Shown piece by piece: positions 57,029 through 64,000 of a stretch of DNA of 64,000 nt (the stretch's first letter is position 1; every line of letters starts with the position of its first letter). The translations under genes were made by a program, and so were the position numbers. Origin of the DNA: Sorghum bicolor (Eukaryota; Streptophyta; Magnoliopsida; Poales; Poaceae); assembly GCF_000003195.3 (NCBI RefSeq), contig NC_012870.2:47138063-47202062 (forward strand), given 5' to 3'. The notes under the pieces are model-generated. The model saw only the letters and a program-made list of their open reading frames with translations. It was not told the DNA's origin and made no database searches.

Positions 57029-57041
57029 TTGCTATCAGAAC
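57029..57041 (+). promoter_or_regulatory. Copia 2 primer binding site (decayed initiator Met-tRNA type)
   Basis: TTGCTATCAGAAC matches TGGTATCAGAGC at 10 of 12 bases and follows the LTR. Confidence 0.6.
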
Positions 57042-57090
57042 AAGGTTCCTCGTACAAACGCTTCACCGCATGAGGAGCAACATTGGCCAA

Positions 57091-58575
57091 GATGGATCCA
57101 ACGACACAAAAGCAAATTATTGACCAAATCATAGCACAGATCACTGCATCCTTGTAGCTGCAGCAACAAGAGCAAATGCAGAAGATGCAAGCAGAGCTTG
57201 ACAAGATGAGAGAGCTTCTAGGAAAAAAGAATCATGAATCGGATAGCGAAGGTGGAAATGAAGATGCTAGCAAAACATCAAAGAACTACAACAAAGCCAA
57301 TTTTGACTATGGTGGTTCAAGCAAGAATCCAACCTTGCCATTGGTCAATCCTAGAAACCACCTCCATTTGATGGTGTAAGGTACACCGATTGGGCTCATA
57401 GGATGAAGTTACATTTCATAGCCGTAAAATGCTAGGAAGTGGTGGATATTGGACTAAATCCACCGCAAGATCCAAATGAGTGGACACCTAAATATGAGAG
57501 AGTTTTTCACCTAAATGCAATGACAGTGACATTGATCTTGCAATCTCACTCTGGAGGACAACAACAAGGTGAATGGTATGTTGAATGCAAAGCAAATCTA
57601 GGACACTTTGAAGGTGTCATTCGAAGGAGACAAGAGTGTAAGAGTTGGAAACATTGAGCTCTTACATAGCAAGATTGAAAACTTTTGCATATTCGAGGGA
57701 GAAACAACAAAAGCCATATTTGATAGATTCATGTCCTTGATCAACCAAATTAGAGCACTCGGAGCAAAAGCATGAGATGACAACTCTATAGCAAGAAAGA
57801 TTTGTAGAGTGTATAGACAAAGGAACAATATGCTTGCTTCGATTATCATGGAGAAAGACAACTATCACACCATGACCCTCAAAAAATGCTTGTAAACTTG
57901 ATGCATCATGAAGTCTTGGATGATGAAGCCAAGAAAGCTCTCAACCAAAGAAAGAGCATTGTACTCACGACATCACATGGAAGTGAGTCAAGTCATTGCA
58001 ATCAAGGGTAGTGTTGTGAGCATAAGCACAAAGATGATGATGATCTTGATGAAGAACAAGCTATGCTAGTAGGAAACTACAAGAACTATTTGAGAATGAA
58101 GAAGGACAAGATGAGGAGATAGGGAGAAAACAAGCCGTATAGGAAGAGGTTTTGCTATGAGTGTGGTGACATCGGCCATCTTGTGGCTGATTGTCCCAAC
58201 AAAGGAAATAAGTCAAGGTACAACAAACAAGGTGACAAGAAGTGCAAGGACAAGAAGAGAGGAGAATCACATCTAGGGCAAGAGTGGCACTCGGATAGTG
58301 ATAGCGATGATGATGATAATGAGAAGAAGAGTATGGCTGCTATTGCCATACAAGAGAGATCTTCTTCAACAATGATCTTCACCAACAGTGCTTCATCTAC
58401 CTCACTCTTCTCCAATACCTCTTCATCACCTAGACTCTTTGCCAACCTCTTCGACGACGATCATGACTCCCCTACATGCCTTATGGCAAGAGAAGATAAG
58501 GTACAAAGTGATCCTTCCACTCACACCGCTAGTGAATGTGATAGTGATGATGAAAATGATGAAAACTATGCATAA
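57091..58575 (+). pseudogene. Copia 2 gag, multiply broken
   Basis: Starts at ATG 57091 and reads through several stops and frameshifts. The pieces show a Gln-rich helical start, the PPFDGVRYTDWAHRMK block of copia Gag near 57360, a helical Gag core around 57600-57900, and a CCHC knuckle (CYECGDIGHLVADC) near 58153-58194, followed by Lys-rich and Asp/Ser-rich tails ending at TAA 58573-58575. It aligns in style with the first Sirevirus gag. It cannot make full-length Gag. Confidence 0.7.
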
Positions 58576-60019
58576 AACCTCATCAAGAAATATGACAAAG
58601 ATGCTGCAACTAAAATCCTAAAGCCAATATATGCTAAAGATAAGCTTGAGTAGTGCATTGAGTCACAAGGGGAATTGCTCCTAGAGGCAAGGGAGAAGAA
58701 CCAAGGACTTGAAGCATGCCTCACCAAGGAAAAGGAGAGGGTTGAGAAGTTGAGTGTCGAATTGTCTTTAGTCAAAGACTCTAATGAGTGATTAGCTAAG
58801 GAACATTATTCACTCAATTACTCTTTGGCTAGTCTAAAGAATAATCATAGTTTGGCTCAAGAAAGCCTCACAGGCTTGACAACAAAATATCATGAGCTTG
58901 AACTAAACTATGAGAAACTTTGGACTAGCACCTCCATCATTTCCAAGGATCCTAAAGCCTCGACAAGCAAAAGTTGTGAAAGATGTTTAAATGTTGATAT
59001 AAATGCTTATGTCACTAACCTTGATGAGATATCCAAGAAGGACAAGGAGATTCAAATATATTGAACACAATTGTCAAGATTGGTTGCAAGTGCAAGGATA
59101 AGCAACCATCAAATGTGTTCAAGGCATCAAGGCACCCCATGATCAAGGATGGCCTTGGTTACAATAGGTACAATGGTAAGGCCATTGGAGGAAACATGAT
59201 AAATGGGGTGGCTTGTGTGAAGTTCAACAAGAGTGTGCCTCTTGTTGACCTTATTGACATGGTGAACAATGTTGCTACTCCTACAAGTCCACTTGCAAAC
59301 AATAAGAACATCAAGAAGAAGCAAGTGGAGGTGCCCAAGCAACAAGTGCCTATTTCACATAGTCACATTTGTGATTACATGTGTTGATGGGACAAGGATG
59401 GCAAGATTGTTGTGAAGTATGTCGGTGCCCTCAAGAAGAGAAAAATCTTGAGGAGTGTTTGGGTGCCCAAATCTTACGTGTCTAACCCCCCAGGTTCCAA
59501 CTCAGGACCTAAAACAAAAGCTTAATCTTGTTTTGTAGGACTATTCCTCCGGTGGTCCAAGTTGGGTGCTCGATAGTGGATGCACCAATAATGACCGGAG
59601 GGAAGAATATGTTCACCTCCTTTCCACCAAATCAAATCACAAGTGAAATAATTGTCTTTGGAGACAATAGTAAAGGAGATATTCTTGGTTTCGGTCAAAT
59701 TGCTATATTAAATGATAATTCTATTCCTAATGTATTGCTTGTGGATTCTTTGGGATATAATTTTTTGTCCATCTCACAACTTTGTGAGAATGGTTATAAT
59801 TGTTTCTTTACGGATAAGGGTGTAGAAGTCTCTAGAAGATCGGATGTCTCTATTGCTTTTATAGGCCAACTAAAGGGCAGGCTCTATTTAGTTGATTTCT
59901 CATCTAGTAGATTGGGGTCCGAGACTTGTTTAGTGGCAAAATCTAGCATGGGTTGGTTATGGCATTGCCGTCTAGCTCATGTTGGCATGAGGAACTTGGC
60001 CGATCTTCAAAGAGGTGGA
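58576..60019 (+). pseudogene. Copia 2 linker, second knuckle region, protease and pre-integrase, cut by Athila-R
   Basis: Broken frames show a Glu/Leu-rich coiled coil (58640-59060), then SVWVPKS text near 59456. A copia protease follows (SWVLDSGCTNN near 59560, frameshift right after), then the gag-pre-integrase block WLWHCRLAHVGMRNL at about 59955-60000. It is open from about 59590 to the insertion point. The integrase, RT and RNase H lie outside the window or are lost. Confidence 0.7.
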
Positions 60020-61665
60020 TGTTGATGGTCCTTAAGTACCAAATTTAATCATCAAATAAATAATGAAAAGGATCCAAATGCAAGCAACACCCAGACTTAG
60101 GGTTTTATCTGACAGAATTCCACGAGTTTTGGTGTTTGTCTATTTCTGTAGGGGGTTATCACGAAATATGGAGGAAAGGCCCACACGTCGGGTTTACATA
60201 GAGATATTAACGTGTGCGGCAATTTTCTATCATCTAGAAGACTCTAGAAGCCATGGGAACGAACGGGAGGCCGAGCGGGCCTAGGGGCAGGGCGCCGCCC
60301 TCCCCTCTAGGGTGCCCGCCCGGCCCTGGCAGCGAATCAGCACCCGCCTCGCGGATTATGCTCCACCGACCTAAAGGATTAAGAAAAACTGTGCGATTAA
60401 GGTCGGTTTGATCCGACGGCCCACGTTCATTTGGATGGGCTATATAAGCAGCCCCCCTGGCCCCTGGACGAGGCATTCTGATTCTCAAACCCTAATTAAT
60501 TCATTTATCCAAGGAGGAGAGTCTTTGATCAAGCCGTAGAGCCACCACATCAACTAAATCTCTAGTTTAGGATAGCTACATAGGATTAGAACTAGAAGGA
60601 GTCAATCTTCGATTGTTTTCCGGATCTGTCAAGAGGATTCTTGGCAATTCCTCTACTGTTCTTCATTTGTTCATCATTGTTCTTCAATATTATGAATATG
60701 AATTTGTTCTATTTCAATATATTGATTATGACTTTGCTCTACTTATTTATATTTGCAATTATATCATTCTTAGTTTGACATGGTTATATACTTAGCTTAG
60801 TTAGATTGGAATTATGTACATGTTTAGGATCGTATAGCGTTTATCCATCGGGTCCATGGGTCAATGATAAGTATTGTGTAGGTGTCTATACTGTATTTAT
60901 CTACAATTGTTCCCAATATGCCGGATCATGGGGTAGTTCGCGGTGGTGACAGCTCCATTGATTCTTATATAGTACCCCTCCCGTGTATAGGGCAGGCAGA
61001 GCAACATTATTACAGGGGAGTGAATGCTATGTTTCTCATCTTCCTTGATAATATCACTATGCATGGGCGTAATCGTGTCTCGCAATGATTGCCAAGTATA
61101 ATTGCACTAATTATGATAAGCTAGACTTTATAGTTAAGAATAACTTAGGAAATATTCTTGTAGTTCATCCTAGTTCCATGCTAATGACTTGCTAGAATAT
61201 CTGTTGAGGTGCTTATCATTATCATATGTGGCTAGTTATGCTGATCAGATTAGTTATCTTTGTCACCATTCATACTTTATCTATATTTTATGTGACATTT
61301 ATCCCTGTATTGATGAGATAGATGAATGCTCTCTATTACACATGCGATGATACTCAGTTCCATATTTCATTCCACAATCAACATTGGTGTTAGTAATCCC
61401 TTCCCAGTGGTAAAAATATAAATAACAATACCTGGAATACTTCCCGGTTAAAATGCTACATCGGTATTAATCTGTGCGCTTGCAGATCCCATTCATTATT
61501 TATTCAGAAGAGCAATTGCATATTTCAATACCGCGTCTGTCATGTCATGCTGGGAATGACAACTTGGCTTAAGTGGCATGAGGGATAGGTTCGGCATTTT
61601 TGGCGCCATTATCAGAAATAGAAAACTAAGTCTACTTTTGGTGATGACGTTAAGAATGCCCAACA
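60020..61665 (+). repeat. Athila-R 5' LTR
   Basis: 1,646 bp from TGTTGATGGTCC to CCCAACA, with promoter box TATATAA at 60441-60447. A primer-site-like copy (TTTTTGGCGCCATTATCAG) is found inside the LTR at about 61596-61615. Confidence 0.9.
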
Positions 61666-61673
61666 AGCATTTT

Positions 61674-61691
61674 TGGCGCCGTTGTCGGGGA
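61674..61691 (+). promoter_or_regulatory. Athila-R primer binding site (tRNA-Asp)
   Basis: TGGCGCCGTTGTCGGGGA, 17 of 18 bases complementary to plant tRNA-Asp; eight bases after the LTR. Confidence 0.85.
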
Positions 61692-61830
61692 AGGTTGATT
61701 TACTAATAAGGAATGAATACGGAATAATGAGTCATCAGTCGCATCACTTATATGATTGAGATCATCAATCCTCTCATACAGCTTTACCCCTATATTTTGC
61801 TGTTTTTTATTATTTTATGTAGGGTGATGT

Positions 61831-63240
61831 ATGAATAGAAGTCATCTTTCAGAAAATTTTGTTGATGACCCCGAAGCAATAATCAGAAAAACAAGAGCCA
61901 AGCTCAAGAAGGTTTCATCATCAACACTTCAGCGCAAAGCTTCATCAAATCAAGAAGATCGCCGAAGTTTCATCCGGAACTTGTCATCGGAGTTTGAAGC
62001 CATGGCGAACAAGTAGATCCGCGAGTTCTCAGCTCCCACCACGGACAACATCCGCACTAGACCTGCTGTGGACATTGACCGGACCTTTGAGCTCAAGCCT
62101 GGGCTCATCAACATGGTGCAAGCAAATCAGTTCTGTGGAAAGGCACACGAAGATGCTAGTGCTCATCTCCAACACTTCCTGGAGATTTGCAGCACATTTA
62201 CTATTTCAGAAGTTCCTAGAGACGCCAAACTACTTCGCCTCTTCCCATTCTCACTGTTGGGGAGAGCGAAGCAGTGGTTCTACGCAACAAAGGAGAAGAA
62301 TACTACGTGGGCACTCTGCTCCACGAACTTTGTGGCCAAGTTCTTTCCCATGGGCAAGACCAATGCTCTCCGTGGGAAGATTATAAGTTTTCAGCAACAA
62401 CATGATGAATCCGTTCCAGAGGCATGGGAGCGCTTCCAAGACTACATCCTAGAATGTCCCCATCATGGAATGGAGAGCTGGTTACTAATGCAGACATTTT
62501 ATCATGGGCTCGGCAACAGCACTCATGAAACCATGGATGCTGCAGCCGAAGGAGCATTCCTGTCACTCACTATACCACAAGCCACAACCCTTGTGGAGAA
62601 GATGGCATTCAACCAAGGTTGGAATGAAGAGAGGACCTAGACACGTAAGAAAAGTGGAGGTATGCACCAGCTCAAGGAGGTAGACATGCTGTCTGCAAAG
62701 CTAGACCTACTGATAAAGAAGCTCGATGACAAAGCTGAAGACAAAAGAGAAGTCATGCACATCTAAGACTCTCACATGACTTGTGAGGAGTGTGGAGATA
62801 CTGGACACTAAGGCAATCACTGCCCTGAGATGCATGAGGACGTGAACTACATCAACAACAACAACAACTACTACTACTACAACCGTCCTCAACAAAATCA
62901 AGGTTGGAATCAACAGAGGCCTAACTACTCAGGTAACTACTCAGGTAATTATCAAGGTAACAATTCTTACAACAATAATAATAATTTTCCACCCCTGAGA
63001 GAGTTAGTGTCTAATCAAGGAAAGCTAATGGATAACCTGTCTCAGAAATTGGCATCTAATGATAAAATGCTAGAAAATATAAATAATATAATGGATAATT
63101 TTTCTACTGCCATCAAGAACTAGATTAGCTTCAACAAAATGATTGAATCTCAGTTGAATCAAATAGCTGCTGCTGTTCCTGCTACTAACCCCAGTATACC
63201 ATCACAACCGGAAGGATTAGAATCTTGAAATCTTGTAGAC
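61831..63240 (+). pseudogene. Athila-R gag, six in-frame stops
   Basis: One frame from ATG 61831 with stops at 62014 (TAG), 62638 (TAG), 62764 (TAA), 62809 (TAA), 63121 (TAG) and 63226 (TGA), and no frameshift. The Gag core spans about 62068-62560 and agrees closely with Athila-rev. A CCHC knuckle (CEECGDTGH then NHC) lies at 62782-62823 with a stop inside it. An Asn/Tyr-rich low-complexity stretch (62842-62990) and a helical part follow. The first stop is a Ser codon in Athila-rev. Gag cannot be made as one protein from this copy. Confidence 0.82.
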
Positions 63241-64000
63241 ATGTTTGATGTAGGTAACTACTGGAGTAACCCCGTTGGAGAAGTACATAATGACCTTCTG
63301 CCAGTCAAGAGAGGCGATCTAGGATGCCCCGTCATCCCGATCTCCATCGGCATGGTGGACTTCCTAGAAGCACTCTGCGACTTTGGCTCCAGTGTCAATA
63401 TTATACCCAAGGTACTCTATGAAAAATTCTTTACACATCCTTTATTGGAGACAACCATGTGTTTGCAGCTTGCAGATCAGACACTAAGCTTCCCAAAAGG
63501 AATACTGAAGAATATCTATGTTCGAGTTGGTACCTCGTACGTCCCAGCAGACTTCATAGTGATAGAGACCGGTGCCGATGAGAGGTCACCCATCATCTTG
63601 GAGAGGCCATTCTTGAACACCTCAGGAGCTGTCATCTACGCCAGTGCTGTGAATATCAACTTCGACATCAAGGGGAAGAAGGAGACGTTTTCTGTCAAGA
63701 ACAAGACTGCACAAATCCCAGAGCAACCCCAATATGAACTAAGAAAGAGAACCAACAGGAGGAACAAGAACAAGAAGGAAGTATGGATCGAATCAGCTAA
63801 GATGGTCACTGCAATTCACAGAGGTCAAAATCGTCGACTCAAGTCGCCTTTCCTGATCAAGAAGGACGACCCTGGTGTTCCAAGCATCGAGTGCACAATC
63901 AATGGATACTCATTTCAGAAGACACTCTGCGACACCGGATCTGGCATCAACATAATGGCCGCAGTCACTTATCAGTTCCTGTATGGAACCATGCCTCTAC
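63241..64000 (+). CDS. Athila-R protease 1 and start of protease 2 (3' partial)
   Basis: In the gag frame and open to the window end. Protease 1 begins near GCPVIPISIG, with catalytic Asp at 63379-63381 in CDFGSSVNI, where Athila proteases usually have D-L/F-G, and ILERPFL near 63595. A basic linker (~63700-63800) follows. Protease 2 begins near PSIECTINGY, with Asp at 63931-63933 in CDTGSGINI. The region from 63606 matches the left edge of the window, which supplies the end of the second domain in Athila-L. Two consecutive protease domains are not the standard layout. Confidence 0.75.
   Translation, partial: MFDVGNYWSNPVGEVHNDLLPVKRGDLGCPVIPISIGMVDFLEALCDFGSSVNIIPKVLYEKFFTHPLLETTMCLQLADQTLSFPKGILKNIYVRVGTSYVPADFIVIETGADERSPIILERPFLNTSGAVIYASAVNINFDIKGKKETFSVKNKTAQIPEQPQYELRKRTNRRNKNKKEVWIESAKMVTAIHRGQNRRLKSPFLIKKDDPGVPSIECTINGYSFQKTLCDTGSGINIMAAVTYQFLYGTMPL

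Larger units (their letters stand above)
51994..60019 (+). mobile_element. Second Sirevirus-like copia element, decayed, 3' part missing
   Basis: 5' LTR (51994-53028 plus 56503-57028), primer site, gag and protease/pre-integrase are in order. The element is cut at 60019 by Athila-R. The LTR 3' end (CTATTCACCCCCTCTGG) matches that of the first Sirevirus, and the LTR bears the GGTAGTACCGGC palindromes described for Sirevirus LTRs. Many stops show that it is old. Confidence 0.75.
60020..64000 (+). mobile_element. Athila-type element, right copy (Athila-R), 3' part outside window
   Basis: 5' LTR, tRNA-Asp primer site, gag with zinc knuckle, protease 1 and the start of protease 2 in one frame. 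It is inserted in copia 2. The five bases before it, GTGGA (60015-60019), should be repeated at its right end beyond the window. Confidence 0.88.

Noticed and set aside
1..64000. CRISPR arrays, prophage, operons, tRNA or rRNA genes
   Set aside because: No spaced direct repeats, bacterial gene layout or RNA-gene folds were seen; the content is plant nuclear.

Overview
This is plant nuclear DNA, most likely from a panicoid grass (sorghum/sugarcane type). That host call is inference. It rests on the grass-type CASP-like gene, the many MITEs ending GGCCTTGTTTAGTT, the Stowaway/PIF/hAT elements and the Athila, Tat/Retand, Tekay-like and Sirevirus LTR retrotransposons. No prokaryotic genes, rRNA, tRNA or CRISPR were seen.

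Bases 1-37,614 are one stack of LTR retrotransposons nested inside each other. From youngest to oldest: a Sirevirus-type Ty1/copia element (3865-13652, minus) sits in the 5' LTR of a Tat/Retand-type Ty3/gypsy element (Retand B, 3227-27293, plus). Retand B sits in the 3' LTR of an Athila-type element (Athila-L, running in from the left edge, ending near 28890, plus). Athila-L sits in a Tekay-like LTR (to 31069, minus), which sits in the gag of a second Athila (31070-33509, minus). That sits in an older Retand copy (Retand A, 33510-36563, plus), which sits just behind the primer binding site of a still older reversed Tat element (36564-37614, minus). The two youngest insertions have perfect 5-bp target duplications (CCATG, AAATG). 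The left halves of the older layers lie outside the window.

Bases 37,638-51,990 are the genic part: a 1.1-kb PIF/Harbinger-like element, decayed LTR remnants, then one host gene, a CASP-like (CASPL5A-type) four-helix membrane protein of 189 residues in three exons (39914-40158, 48154-48286, 48692-48883). Its 8-kb first intron is loaded with a LINE fragment, MITEs, Stowaways and a hairpin element. Further MITEs and a hAT element follow downstream.

Bases 51,994-64,000 are a second nest: a decayed Sirevirus-like copia (plus) whose 5' LTR carries a 3.47-kb solo Tekay-like LTR, and whose coding region is split at 60019/60020 by a third Athila copy (Athila-R) that runs off the right edge.

Two retroelement designs stand out. 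Retand B carries, downstream of pol and on the opposite strand, a six-exon gene of about 1,311 codons with its own TATA box; the older Retand A keeps the same TATA box and first exon. The Athila copies carry two consecutive aspartic-protease domains, and Athila-L has no reverse transcriptase or integrase after them, so it looks like a non-autonomous gag-protease-protease element. All positions, splice sites and LTR differences were read by eye, without alignment or database search.
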